A stretch of 64,000 nucleotides of DNA from Planococcus kocurii (GCF_001465835.2 NZ_CP013661.2:2844501-2908500), one strand, 5' to 3'; positions 17,880-26,109 are shown, counted from the stretch's first letter. The notes: generated by a model not told the origin, from the sequence alone. Made by a program: numbers and translations.

Positions 17880-18020
17880 TTTGACTTTCAGTCAAGGGGG
17901 AGTAGCTATAGGGAAACCTATTTCACAGTCGTCAATACATGGTTAGTAGCCATCGGTTGTGATAGCAAACGAAATTTGCTTAGCGAGACCTTTGCCTTTA
18001 TTTAGGCAAGGGTCTTTTTT
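17880..18020 (+). ncRNA. yybP-ykoY (manganese) riboswitch with terminator
   Basis: Leader RNA that senses Mn2+. The conserved aptamer core AGGGGGAGTAGC is at about 17894-17906, followed by the GGGAAACC hairpin, AGTCGTCAATAC, a variable arm, GAAATTTGC and the second conserved strand TTAGCGAGACCTTTGCCT. The latter also begins an intrinsic terminator (AGACCTTTGCC with GGCAAGGGTCT, then TTTTTT, 17986-18020). Binding of Mn2+ is known in this family to favour the aptamer and relieve termination. It precedes a TerC-family exporter gene, the classic ykoY arrangement. Confidence 0.93.
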
Positions 18021-18049
18021 GTTGGCAAAAAACAGGAGGAGAAAGCAGA

Positions 18050-18847
18050 ATGGAAGCAGTTTTATTAGAATATGCTTGGGTACTACTCGTTTTAGTAGGA
18101 CTTGAAGGATTATTAGCTGCAGATAATGCAGTAGTTATGGCGGTAATGGTTAAGCATTTACCGAAAGCACAACAGAAAAAAGCGTTGTTTTATGGATTGG
18201 TAGGAGCATTCGTGTTCCGTTTTGCAGCCTTATTCATGATCACGTTGCTCGTAAATATCTGGCAGATCCAAGCACTTGGAGCAGCTTACTTATTGTTCAT
18301 TTCAATTAAGAGTCTCTACGATCAACGCAAGGGAGATACAGATGAAATCCTTGAAGGCGTTGATGGTAAACCTGAGAAAAAAGGTTCAGGTTTCTGGATG
18401 ACGGTATTGAAAGTGGAATTAGCCGATATTGCTTTTGCTATCGACTCAATGTTAGCAGCAGTAGCTTTAGCAGTTACATTGCCACATTTAAATGTTTTTG
18501 GCGTTAATGACATTGGTGGCATTAACTCAGGTCAGTTTATGGTTATGCTTGCCGGTGGATTGATCGGTGTAATCATTATGCGATTTGCGGCACATAAATT
18601 CGTACAATTGCTTGAGAAATACCCGCAACTTGAAACAGCAGCGTTTGTTATTGTTGGATGGGTTGGAGTAAAGTTGCTAGTGATGACTTTATCTCACGAA
18701 AACGTCGGTATCTTGCCTACTGACTTCCCACACTCTACAGGCTGGACATTGGTATTCTGGTCAGTATTACTCGGCATTGTCGTGGTAGGGGGAATCCTTG
18801 GAGTCAAGCAGAACAGAGAGCAAGCTAAAGAACAAGAAGTAAAATAA
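18050..18847 (+). CDS. TerC-family manganese exporter (YkoY/MeeY-like)
   Basis: Integral membrane protein of 265 aa with about seven to eight hydrophobic segments. The TerC signature LEGLLAADNAVVMAVMV contains the acidic residue pair expected to bind metal, repeated in VELADIAFAIDSMLAAVAL. B. subtilis homologues MeeF/MeeY export Mn2+ and help metallate secreted enzymes. Control by the Mn riboswitch immediately upstream (terminator end 30 bases before the ATG) supports a Mn2+ export job. Good AGGAGGAGA site. The Lys/Glu-rich tail (NREQAKEQEVK) is cytoplasmic by prediction. Single-gene unit with its own terminator. Confidence 0.93.
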   Translation: MEAVLLEYAWVLLVLVGLEGLLAADNAVVMAVMVKHLPKAQQKKALFYGLVGAFVFRFAALFMITLLVNIWQIQALGAAYLLFISIKSLYDQRKGDTDEILEGVDGKPEKKGSGFWMTVLKVELADIAFAIDSMLAAVALAVTLPHLNVFGVNDIGGINSGQFMVMLAGGLIGVIIMRFAAHKFVQLLEKYPQLETAAFVIVGWVGVKLLVMTLSHENVGILPTDFPHSTGWTLVFWSVLLGIVVVGGILGVKQNREQAKEQEVK

Positions 18848-18897
18848 AGACGGTTTTAAAGAATAAAAGCTGGGGCTGTCACATCAGCCTCTACCAT

Positions 18898-18943
18898 AAA
18901 ACAGACGGAGAAAAAGGAACTCTTTTTCTCTGTCTGTTTTTTT
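18898..18943 (+). terminator. Terminator after the TerC gene
   Basis: Eighteen-base stem AAACAGACGGAGAAAAAG / CTTTTTCTCTGTCTGTTT type with one mismatch, GAA loop and a T run. A smaller hairpin (GGGGCTG...CAGCCTC, 18873-18892) precedes it. Confidence 0.85.
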
Positions 18944-19295
18944 GTAGTGCCGCAGAGAATGAAAAAAATAGCATCGTTGATGATAATGAAGACGGTGCAA
19001 CCTGGCTGTGTCCGCTAAAGTGTCCGTCAAAGTAGACCTCAGTCCGTTCTGTCGGCATTTTACTGACAAATTGCAGCAAGACAATAAATAAGGTGAATAA
19101 AAAGGGAAGTATTTATATGGATACCCCGCGATTGTTTCACAAAAAATCATCATTCATACAACATGTGTAGAGACCGACAAAAAAATAACTATAAAAGCGA
19201 ATAATGGTAAGAACAGTAAAGTCCACCTCTTTTCAAACACGCATTCCAAAGTTACAATTAACTATAGGCAGTGACTTAGAGAAGAGGTGAATAGT
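18944..19295. other. Intergenic region between the TerC gene and sigI
   Basis: About 350 bases without a supportable gene. It includes short inverted motifs and must contain the sigI promoter, but I could not assign a convincing SigA box or the SigI-type box. Open frames on the minus strand here lack ribosome sites and are Ser/Phe-rich, typical of chance frames. Confidence 0.5.
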
Positions 19296-20042
19296 GTGCT
19301 TTTAGCTTTATTAGGTGGAAGGTTCGGACGCAACAAAAAGTCTGATGCTGAAATAATGGTTTTGCAAGCACAAGGTGGCGATGAACAAGTATTGCATGAG
19401 TTGCTTTTTTCCTATTCACCTTTTATGAAAAAGACAGCTTCTCAAGTATGCAAGCGATTTATCGATGACCATGATGATGAATACAGCATTGCACTTTCTG
19501 CATTCAACGAAGCAATTGAAAAATTCGATCAGACCAATAATGCTTCGTTTCTAACATTTGCTCACCTCGTTATTCGCAGACGGCTAATTGATTTTATACG
19601 TAAAGAAAGCCGAAGAGATGAATTTAGCCACGACTTCATGACAGCAGAAGAGCCAGAAGCACATAATGGCCTTGCTGATCATGCTGCAGCTATGGCTTAT
19701 TCGATCGAACAGCAAAATCAGAAAAGAAGTGAAGAAATATTTCTGTATGAAAAAATGCTTCAACAATTCGGCTTATCTTTTCAAATACTGGTAAAAGTGT
19801 CTCCAGTTCATCAAGATACACGTCTTACTTCTATTCAAATTGCCCAGTTAGTAGCCGAAACTGATGAGTATAAACAATACTTGATGGACAAGAAAAAGTT
19901 GCCAATCAAAGACATTGAAACGCTCGTAAAGGTGTCGCGCAAAACGATAGAGCGCCATCGAAAATACATAATTGCAATGGCTTTACTGCAGATGAGCGAT
20001 TTGCATTTTTTAAAAGAATATTTGAAGGGGCGATTAAACTAA
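19296..20042 (+). CDS. sigI: RNA polymerase sigma factor SigI
   Basis: Alternative sigma factor of the SigI class (heat and envelope stress in B. subtilis; polysaccharide sensing in clostridia), 248 aa. Recognised by the region-2-like stretch VCKRFIDDHDDEYSIALSAFNEAIEKFD and RRLIDFIRKESRRDE, and the C-terminal helix-turn-helix LVKVSRKTIERHRKYIIAMALL. The GTG at 19296 follows AGAGGTG by six bases; an earlier GTG (19287) would overlap that site. It overlaps rsgI by one base (TAATG), so the two are translationally coupled. SigI operons are usually autoregulated. Confidence 0.93.
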   Translation: MLLALLGGRFGRNKKSDAEIMVLQAQGGDEQVLHELLFSYSPFMKKTASQVCKRFIDDHDDEYSIALSAFNEAIEKFDQTNNASFLTFAHLVIRRRLIDFIRKESRRDEFSHDFMTAEEPEAHNGLADHAAAMAYSIEQQNQKRSEEIFLYEKMLQQFGLSFQILVKVSPVHQDTRLTSIQIAQLVAETDEYKQYLMDKKKLPIKDIETLVKVSRKTIERHRKYIIAMALLQMSDLHFLKEYLKGRLN

Positions 20043-21238
20043 TGCGGAGACAATTGGGAATATGCATTGAATTGAATGACAATCGCTCTGTTTTTCTATT
20101 GAAAGATGGTCGAATCGTTAAAGGACTGCCTGTGGGTAAACCTGTACTAGGAGAAGAAGTTTTGTTTGATCTAGCTGATAAGAAAAGAGCAATCTATCGG
20201 CAGCCCGTTATGGCTCCTCTAACAGCCGCTCTAGCTGCTGTTGCGTTGTTCGTTTCTGTTTTGGTGTTTCCCGCTGAAGAAGCATTTGGCTATGTCCAAG
20301 TTCAAATCAATCCAGGCATAGAACTAGGGATAAATGATGACTATGAGGTTGTATCTATCCGTGAACTAAATAGCGATGGGCAACAGCTGATTGAACAACT
20401 CGGCGGTTGGGAAAATGATTCTCTTCATGTTGTATTGGATCGGGTCTTTGAGCTGGCAGTCACAGAACGAACAAAGCAAATCACCATTACTGCAGTCGAA
20501 GAAAATGACAACAAAACCGACGAGTCTATAAAGAAAGTTGTTATGGCGGTTTCTTCAGATGTGAAAAATGAACAACTGGCAATTCAACTAAAGCGAGCCA
20601 CAAAAGAACAATGGCGTCATTCAAAAGAAAACCAAATGCCTGTCGGACAATTGATTCATAAAGTTGAAACTTTGGAAATTCAGCAATCGCCTAAAGTAAA
20701 CGATTCAAATCAGGAAAAAGAAGAAATGCCTACAAAAGAAAATAAAGCAGAGAATGAACACAAAAAACAGAATAACACCAAAGACATAAACAAAAAAGAG
20801 AAGGAAAATAAGCCAGTAGTAGGTCCGAAACCGAATTCGCCCGCAGTTCAAAAGAAAAATGAAAATCAGTCTATCCGAGCAAATCAACAACAAAAAACAG
20901 CAACACAAAACATCCATCCATCAAAGTCTCTCAATAAAGTTGAAACTCGCGCTCCTATAGAAAAACAGCAAAAAATAGATCCGGTAAAGCCAGTTCAAAA
21001 AGAAAAATCTACGGGAAAAAACCAACAGAAAGAGACACAGAAACAGCAGCAAAACAACAGAGCTGTAGAACAGAAAAAGAATTCATCAACTACTATTAAA
21101 AATAAGTCTCAGTCAATACCAAACGACCAAAAGAACAATGAAAAAAATCCTGAACAAAGCAATAAAGACCAGCTTTATAAACAAAAGAATAAAGATGTAT
21201 CTCCGAATGCAGAACATAAACCAAAAGACAAAGAGTAA
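20042..21238 (+). CDS. rsgI: Anti-sigma-I factor RsgI
   Basis: Membrane protein that holds SigI inactive, 398 aa. The N-terminal ~55 residues form the cytoplasmic anti-sigma domain (GICIELNDNRSVFLLKDGRIVKG), followed by one membrane helix (about 60-78, LTAALAAVALFVSVLVF) and the conserved extracellular RsgI middle domain (YVQVQINPGIELGIND... to about 190). The remaining ~190 residues are low complexity, rich in Lys, Asn, Gln and Glu, with repeated KENK/QKKN motifs and no visible carbohydrate-binding module of the clostridial type. Such a flexible basic tail could reach into and sense the wall. Coupled to sigI by a one-base overlap. Confidence 0.92.
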   Translation: MRRQLGICIELNDNRSVFLLKDGRIVKGLPVGKPVLGEEVLFDLADKKRAIYRQPVMAPLTAALAAVALFVSVLVFPAEEAFGYVQVQINPGIELGINDDYEVVSIRELNSDGQQLIEQLGGWENDSLHVVLDRVFELAVTERTKQITITAVEENDNKTDESIKKVVMAVSSDVKNEQLAIQLKRATKEQWRHSKENQMPVGQLIHKVETLEIQQSPKVNDSNQEKEEMPTKENKAENEHKKQNNTKDINKKEKENKPVVGPKPNSPAVQKKNENQSIRANQQQKTATQNIHPSKSLNKVETRAPIEKQQKIDPVKPVQKEKSTGKNQQKETQKQQQNNRAVEQKKNSSTTIKNKSQSIPNDQKNNEKNPEQSNKDQLYKQKNKDVSPNAEHKPKDKE

Positions 21239-21409
21239 ATTTTTTTCTTTGCACTGACAGCTGTTCTAGAGGACGTAAGGTATTGTTTTTGAATTGCTAA
21301 AAGCTTGTTCATTGGACCAACTAAAATAGATTATCGATTTCTCTTTCTTTTTGTCTCATCTTTTCATAGAATGAGAAGAGAGTAAAACGCCGAAGGGAAT
21401 CAATGTCTT

Positions 21410-22759
21410 ATGAATAATTCATTTCAAAAAGTACGAAATCTAACACCTGCACAGGTTATTGTTTCGTATTATTTTGTGGCAATTGCTGTTTCCTTCTTAT
21501 TATTGAGGTTACCAAATGTCCATAAACCAGGGATGACCATCCCCTTAATTGATAGCTTGTTTACTGCAGTAAGTGCTATAAGTGTAACGGGCTTATCCGT
21601 AATTAATGTTGTGGAAACATATACAGTATTTGGTATCGTTGTTTTAATGTTTATCTTGCAACTTGGGGGCATTGGAATTATGTCCATCGGAACATTTTTC
21701 TGGCTTCTTGTGGGTAAACGTATTGGGTTACGTGAACGCCAATTAATCATGGTTGATCACAATCAATCGAGTATGGCGGGCGTTGTTAAACTGATTCGCG
21801 AAATTGTGAAAATTATGTTGCTAATAGAAGCGGTCGGTGCAATTATCCTGACAATTTATTTTACGCAGTATTTTCCAACATTCCAAGAAGCGTTATTACA
21901 TGGTGTATTTGGTTCAATTACAGCCACCACTAATGGAGGATTCGATATTACAGGCGAATCGTTAATGCCGTATTTTAATGATTATTTTGTCCAAATTATT
22001 AACATGATTCTCATTATTTTAGGTGCTATTGGTTTTCCGGTATTAATTGAACTAAAGGAATTTATTTCGAATAAGCAAAAATATTTTCGTTTTTCTCTTT
22101 TCACAAAAATCACAACGAGTATATTTGCAGTGTTACTAGCAGTTGGAGCTATCGGTATTTTCTTATTAGAATCAGTAAAAGCGTTTAAATCGATGAGCTG
22201 GCATGAATCGATATTTGCGTCGATTTTTCATTCGGTTTCCTCTCGATCAGGCGGTTTGGTTACAGTCGACATCACGCAATTCAGTGACGCCACAAATGTT
22301 TTTATGAGTGCCTTAATGTTTATAGGTGCATCTCCAAGTTCAGCTGGTGGCGGTATTCGCACAACTACTTTTGCAATCGCGATTTTGTTTTTGATTAATT
22401 TTGCACGAGGAAAAAATACCATTCAAATTTTCAAGCGCGAAATTGAGCTAATTGATGTCTTTCGGGCGTTCGCAGTTATTTTCTTGGCATTTTTTATCGT
22501 CTTTGCGGCGACCCTTGCACTTCTTATTACGGAGCCCACTGCTACGGTTGTGGAAATCATATTTGAAATCACCTCTGCTTTTGGAACATGTGGAATGTCT
22601 TTAGGCATTACAAGTGATTTGTCAGAAATCGGGAAGTTTATCATCATGGCTTTAATGTTTGTTGGGCGTGTTGGACTGATTTCTTTCCTCTTCACAATTG
22701 GCGGTAAAACAGATCCAACTAAATTCCACTATCCGAAAGAACGCGTAATTATCGGGTAG
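21410..22759 (+). CDS. ktrD: KtrB/KtrD-type potassium channel subunit
   Basis: Integral membrane K+ (Na+-assisted) uptake subunit of the Trk/Ktr/HKT superfamily, 449 aa. Four membrane-pore-membrane repeats are visible through their pore loops: AISVTGLSV, ATTNGGFD, SSRSGGLV and FGTCGMSLG, each holding the selectivity Gly. The symbol rests on similarity and on position after sigI-rsgI as in B. subtilis ktrD (ykrM); KtrB is the alternative. The regulatory ring partner is not adjacent but is encoded at 54655. An out-of-frame ATG (21403) starts a four-codon frame, MSYE, ending inside the first codons of this gene, with the AAGGGA site lying nearer to it. Confidence 0.9.
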   Translation: MNNSFQKVRNLTPAQVIVSYYFVAIAVSFLLLRLPNVHKPGMTIPLIDSLFTAVSAISVTGLSVINVVETYTVFGIVVLMFILQLGGIGIMSIGTFFWLLVGKRIGLRERQLIMVDHNQSSMAGVVKLIREIVKIMLLIEAVGAIILTIYFTQYFPTFQEALLHGVFGSITATTNGGFDITGESLMPYFNDYFVQIINMILIILGAIGFPVLIELKEFISNKQKYFRFSLFTKITTSIFAVLLAVGAIGIFLLESVKAFKSMSWHESIFASIFHSVSSRSGGLVTVDITQFSDATNVFMSALMFIGASPSSAGGGIRTTTFAIAILFLINFARGKNTIQIFKREIELIDVFRAFAVIFLAFFIVFAATLALLITEPTATVVEIIFEITSAFGTCGMSLGITSDLSEIGKFIIMALMFVGRVGLISFLFTIGGKTDPTKFHYPKERVIIG

Positions 22760-22837
22760 ACCCAGGAAGGTGTCATTTGAGAAGAAAAAGACTATAATTA
22801 GTGCAATGCAGCTTAAACAGCGGAAAGAGTGAATAGG

Positions 22838-23281
22838 ATGAACGAAGAAATCAAACAATCTCTGAAATTATTTATTGTGCTGTCGCGTGCACATAAAGCA
22901 ATTACTGAACAGACCAATCAATTTTTCCAGGCGAGTGGCGTAAATCCAACTGAATTTGCAGTTTTAGAGCTTTTGTACCATAAAGGGAAACAACCACTTC
23001 AAAAAATAGGTGGCAAAATATTACTAGCAAGTGGTTCTATTACTTACGTTATTGATAAACTCGAAAAAAGAGGCTATATTACGCGTGTTAATTGTCCGAG
23101 TGATCGCCGTATCACTTATGCAGAAATATCAGCGCAAGGTAAAGAATTCATGGCACAGATTTTTCCGGAACATGAAAAAAAATTGCATGAATTGACGGAA
23201 GCGTTATCGAATGAAGAAAAAGAGCAAGCCATTGAATTGATGAAAAAACTAGGTTTGTCGATCAAAGATTTATCATACTAA
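22838..23281 (+). CDS. MarR-family transcriptional regulator (MhqR-like)
   Basis: DNA-binding repressor, 147 aa, dimeric winged helix. Visible: VNPTEFAVLELLYHKGKQPLQKIGGKILLASGSITYVIDKLEKRGYI, quoted in part, with the DR wing in CPSDRRITYAEIS. ILLASGSITYV and the single Cys before SDRR are typical of the MhqR/YkvE/OhrR-like branch that answers to quinones or oxidants. GGAAAGAG lies eight bases before ATG 22838; a GTG at 22829 overlaps that site. Terminator follows at once. No obvious target gene is adjacent except the K+ channel upstream and a lipoprotein downstream in the opposite direction. Confidence 0.85.
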   Translation: MNEEIKQSLKLFIVLSRAHKAITEQTNQFFQASGVNPTEFAVLELLYHKGKQPLQKIGGKILLASGSITYVIDKLEKRGYITRVNCPSDRRITYAEISAQGKEFMAQIFPEHEKKLHELTEALSNEEKEQAIELMKKLGLSIKDLSY

Positions 23282-23284
23282 TTC

Positions 23285-23320
23285 AAAAAAGGCCATCCAA
23301 ATTTTGGATGGCCTTTTTTG
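23285..23320. terminator. Bidirectional terminator
   Basis: AAAAAAGGCCATCCAAA paired with TTTGGATGGCCTTTTTT between the MarR gene and the convergent lipoprotein gene. Confidence 0.9.
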
Positions 23321-23350
23321 AATTGATGGATGTCTCTATTGGAGTACTCA

Positions 23351-24061
23351 TTATTCAACTGATTGAATCGTTTTCCCCATAGAAATAAAATCTTCTGTTG
23401 CGTTAACCGTGTTGTCATCAAAAATAGTTAGACGCACGATCAGTTTATCGTTTTCGTAAACAATCCCGGTTACACTGCCTTCAGTACTTGGCACTTCGAA
23501 GGCCGCGGATTGTTTAAAGTTAGCACCATCGAAATTACTGGCTTCAACTGCTTCTGTATCTGGATTAACAGCTTTTAAGGTTTGTTTCATGCTTTCTGTT
23601 GCAGAAGCAAAATCGATGTCCTCAGAAGAAAACGTCTCAATTCTCATAAAAACGGCTGAATTATCCGAAACATACAGTGAATCTTTGTTTGGCTCTTCTG
23701 CTGTTAGTTCGTAACCATCTAAGACATGCAGTTCGTAGTTTTGTTCATCGCTTTGAATTAAGGTACCTGCAGCTTCTTCAACTGATTCGTCATCGCTTGT
23801 AGTGGTGTCTTCAGTACTTTCTTCAACTGATTCGTCATCGCTTGCAGTGGTGTCTTCAGTACTTTCTTCAACTGATTCGTCATCGCTTGTAGTGGTGTCT
23901 TCAGTACTTTCTTCAACTGATTCGTCATCGCTTGCATTGGTGTCTTCAGCTGGTGCTTCTACTGGCTCAGTGTCTTCTTCGACAGTAGCTGCAGTTCCAC
24001 AAGCTGCCAATAGCATAGCGATCATTAGAGCGGATGAGAATAAAAATAAGTTCTTCTTCAT
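23351..24061 (-). CDS. Lipoprotein with acidic tandem repeats
   Basis: Extracytoplasmic lipoprotein, 236 aa, function unknown. Signal peptide with lipobox LLAACG (Cys about 21). Then an acidic spacer of about 70 residues made of four near-identical 15-residue units (SDDESVEESTEDTT..), which must act as a flexible stalk. The C-terminal ~135 residues form a compact domain (LIQSDEQNYELHVLDGYELTA onwards, ending EDFISMGKTIQSVE) with alternating strand-like stretches, resembling small secreted surface domains. The spacer is coded by exact 45-bp DNA repeats (see the repeat entry). TAGGAGGAATTTTTTTTATG gives a good site. Transcribed alone. Confidence 0.85.
   Translation of the reverse strand: MKKNLFLFSSALMIAMLLAACGTAATVEEDTEPVEAPAEDTNASDDESVEESTEDTTTSDDESVEESTEDTTASDDESVEESTEDTTTSDDESVEEAAGTLIQSDEQNYELHVLDGYELTAEEPNKDSLYVSDNSAVFMRIETFSSEDIDFASATESMKQTLKAVNPDTEAVEASNFDGANFKQSAAFEVPSTEGSVTGIVYENDKLIVRLTIFDDNTVNATEDFISMGKTIQSVE
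23776..23955 (-). repeat. Four tandem 45-bp coding repeats
   Basis: Units start at 23776, 23821, 23866 and 23911, exactly 45 bases apart, each opening (plus strand) CTTCAACTGATTCGTCATCG. They differ mainly at one base that alternates Thr and Ala codons, so a two-unit (90-bp) duplication of a diverged pair is the simplest history. Copy-number change would keep the reading frame. Confidence 0.95.
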
Positions 24062-24121
24062 AAAAAAAATTCCTCCTATCGGTTTGTCTAGTAGACGTCC
24101 CAGAAAGAGGAATGTTTCACT

Positions 24122-24736
24122 TTAAATCGCTAGTGGGAAAATCAAAAATAACAAGACGATCATAACCAAATGAGAAACGATGATAACAGGTAAACTTCTT
24201 TTCCATTCATAAAGCAAACCAAGAATCAATCCTGTGATGATTCCAGTCCAAGCTCCTGGCCAAAATCCACCTAATGCCAGCGCCAGACCAAACAAAACAG
24301 AGCTCGCTAAAACTGCCAGTGGCGTCGAGCAATAGTGTTTAAACTTCTGCTGAACAAGTCCTCTCCAAAAAATTTCCTCACCCGGTACGATGATAAACAT
24401 TAATAGTAGGTAGTGCCAAATCGTAACAGGTGCAAAATTTGCTAGAAAACTTTTGACAGATCCAGCTATATTGAAAGGTGTTAATAGTAATAGCTGAAAT
24501 CCGGCAGCAACGAGCCCGTAAAGAAGTGTTCCAAAGACTAATCCGTAAACCAAAGATTTCCACGTAACAAGCTCATCAAAAATTTTAACGAATATAATAG
24601 CGAGAGACATTAATATCAGCATCGCAAATGTGTACATATACCAAAAAATAGCAGTATTTTCAAAAGCTAAATTGTATAAAAAGAAAGCTAGCGGCAGCAT
24701 CAAAATCAACGGATGCTGTTTTAAAAAGTTAATCAT
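24122..24736 (-). CDS. CPBP-family intramembrane metalloprotease
   Basis: Membrane protein of 204 aa with about six hydrophobic helices. CPBP (CAAX protease/bacteriocin-processing, Abi) motif 1 is VPGEEIFWRGLVQQ (EExxxR), motif 2 is LFGLALALGGFWPGA where a His is expected near FxxxH, and motif 3 is VSHLVM (His). Motif 2 shows no His in the usual place, so catalysis may differ from Rce1-type proteases. Start ATG 24736 is chosen because AGGAGG lies five bases upstream; a longer frame to 24850 would add an unrelated polar extension. Roles in this family include peptide maturation and bacteriocin immunity; the partner is unknown. Confidence 0.8.
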   Translation of the reverse strand: MINFLKQHPLILMLPLAFFLYNLAFENTAIFWYMYTFAMLILMSLAIIFVKIFDELVTWKSLVYGLVFGTLLYGLVAAGFQLLLLTPFNIAGSVKSFLANFAPVTIWHYLLLMFIIVPGEEIFWRGLVQQKFKHYCSTPLAVLASSVLFGLALALGGFWPGAWTGIITGLILGLLYEWKRSLPVIIVSHLVMIVLLFLIFPLAI

Positions 24737-24843
24737 GTAAATCCTCCTAAAAATTAAAGCCGTATTCCATTTTAATGACTCAGTAAAGACAAAGGTGTTC
24801 GACTTGTTTTCTTGCTGTATACTAATTCTAGTACAGGTGTTTT

Positions 24844-24873
24844 TTGACATGTCTTAAGACAGTCTCGTACAGT
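24844..24873 (+). promoter_or_regulatory. Promoter with a 12-bp palindromic operator
   Basis: TTGACA (24844-24849, perfect -35), 18 bases, TACAGT (24868-24873). The spacer contains the perfect palindrome TGTCTTAAGACA (24850-24861) directly against the -35 box, a classic repressor-binding arrangement. Eighty-two bases further begins the 62-aa gene and MoxR operon. Confidence 0.55.
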
Positions 24874-24954
24874 ATGTGCTAAATAGAATAGTAGCGTCCG
24901 TTTAGTATTATACCAGAAGGAATTAGTAAAACTAAGACAAAAGGAGAACAATTC

Positions 24955-25143
24955 ATGACTGACTATAACGAGCAACTCGAAGCGTTAAAAAATGGTGAAA
25001 TCGAATCTATTACAATTGAAAAAGAAGATTTTCTAGAATTCCGCAAGGTTTTGATTGAACGTGAGGATTTTAAGCATTTTAAAGGCACAGCCTATCATCA
25101 CGGAACGACCAGTTATATCTACACCGAAGAACCGTCGAAATAA
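24955..25143 (+). CDS. Small hypothetical protein, 62 aa, leading the MoxR operon
   Basis: Unrecognised small soluble protein starting MTDYNEQLEALKNGEIESITIEK in part, with mixed charge and a C-terminal half KGTAYHHGTTSYIYTEEPSK containing HH. Strong AAAAGGAGAAC site eight bases before the ATG. It ends 30 bases before the MoxR gene, with no terminator between, so it is the first gene of that operon. The N-terminal alternating pattern (ESITIEKEDFLEFRKVL) predicts a strand followed by a helix. It might regulate or be a client of the MoxR ATPase; this is inference from position alone. Confidence 0.75.
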   Translation: MTDYNEQLEALKNGEIESITIEKEDFLEFRKVLIEREDFKHFKGTAYHHGTTSYIYTEEPSK

Positions 25144-25173
25144 GAAAGCGTAATTAGAAGCGGAGGGGACAAT

Positions 25174-26109
25174 GTGGAGAAATTAACACAGGCTAGAACA
25201 CAATTAAATCAATTAGTAGTAGGTAGAGAAAAAGAGATTGATTTTATGTTAATCGCGTTGATTCAAGGGGGACATGTACTGCTTGAAAGTGTACCCGGTT
25301 CAGGTAAGACGTGGATGGCTAAAGCATTTGCGGGGTCATTTGCTGGTCAATTTCAGCGAATTCAATTTACACCAGACGTTTTGCCGTCAGACGTGACAGG
25401 CATTCGTTTTTTCAATCCGAAGACGCAGGAATTTGAATTACGGGCTGGCCCAGTTCAAACTAATTTACTACTAGCGGATGAAATTAACCGGGCGACACCT
25501 AGAACGCAGTCAAGCCTGTTGGAATCGATGGAAGAAAAACAGGCGACCATTGATGGAGAGACTATACAATTGCCAGATCCGTTTATCGTCATTGCTACAC
25601 AAAATCCCGTGGAATCGCAACAAGGAACATTTCCACTTCCTGCGGCACAACTGGATCGCTTTTTGTTTCGCCTAGAAATTGGGTATCCAAATCAACAAGA
25701 AGAGTTGTCTATCATTCGGAATTTTCGAGATAACGTTTCCCATAAAAAAGAAATTCTACCAGTGGCATCAGTTGAAGATGTTCGGAAATGGCGCATTGAA
25801 GCGAGTAAAGTAGCAGTTCACGAAGACATTGAGATGTATATTGTTTCACTTGTCCGCGCAACACGTGAACATCCATCAATTGAACTTGGCTTGAGTTCTA
25901 GGGCGGCTCTGGCACTTGTTCATGCAGCTCAAGGAAGAGCATTTATCGAAGGTCGAAATTTCGTAACGCCAGATGATGTAAAGTATATACTCGAACCCGT
26001 CGCGGTCCATCGGTTAATGCTGACAGCTGAAGGTATGCTCATTCAGGAGCCCACAGCTATTTTACGTGAAATTTCCACTTCTGTTGCTTCACCGGTAGAG
26101 GCGTTTTAG
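25174..26109 (+). CDS. MoxR-family AAA+ ATPase (YeaC-like)
   Basis: Hexameric AAA+ chaperone-type ATPase, 311 aa. Walker A VPGSGKTWMA (about 40-48), Walker B LLLADEINRATP (98-109), sensor 1 IATQNPVES, arginine-finger LPAAQLDRFLFR, and the C-terminal lid with LSSRAALALVHAAQ. GTG start with GGAGGGG at nine bases; an ATG two bases earlier opens a four-codon frame only. MoxR proteins are known to act with VWA/DUF58 proteins; here DUF58 and a DUF4129-type membrane protein follow with no gap, the same order as B. subtilis yeaC-yeaD-yebA. Confidence 0.92.
   Translation: MEKLTQARTQLNQLVVGREKEIDFMLIALIQGGHVLLESVPGSGKTWMAKAFAGSFAGQFQRIQFTPDVLPSDVTGIRFFNPKTQEFELRAGPVQTNLLLADEINRATPRTQSSLLESMEEKQATIDGETIQLPDPFIVIATQNPVESQQGTFPLPAAQLDRFLFRLEIGYPNQQEELSIIRNFRDNVSHKKEILPVASVEDVRKWRIEASKVAVHEDIEMYIVSLVRATREHPSIELGLSSRAALALVHAAQGRAFIEGRNFVTPDDVKYILEPVAVHRLMLTAEGMLIQEPTAILREISTSVASPVEAF

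Noticed and set aside
18884-19153. Minus-strand frames of 62 and 89 codons between the TerC gene and sigI
   Set aside because: No ribosome site, Ser/Phe-rich, and they run through the TerC terminator.
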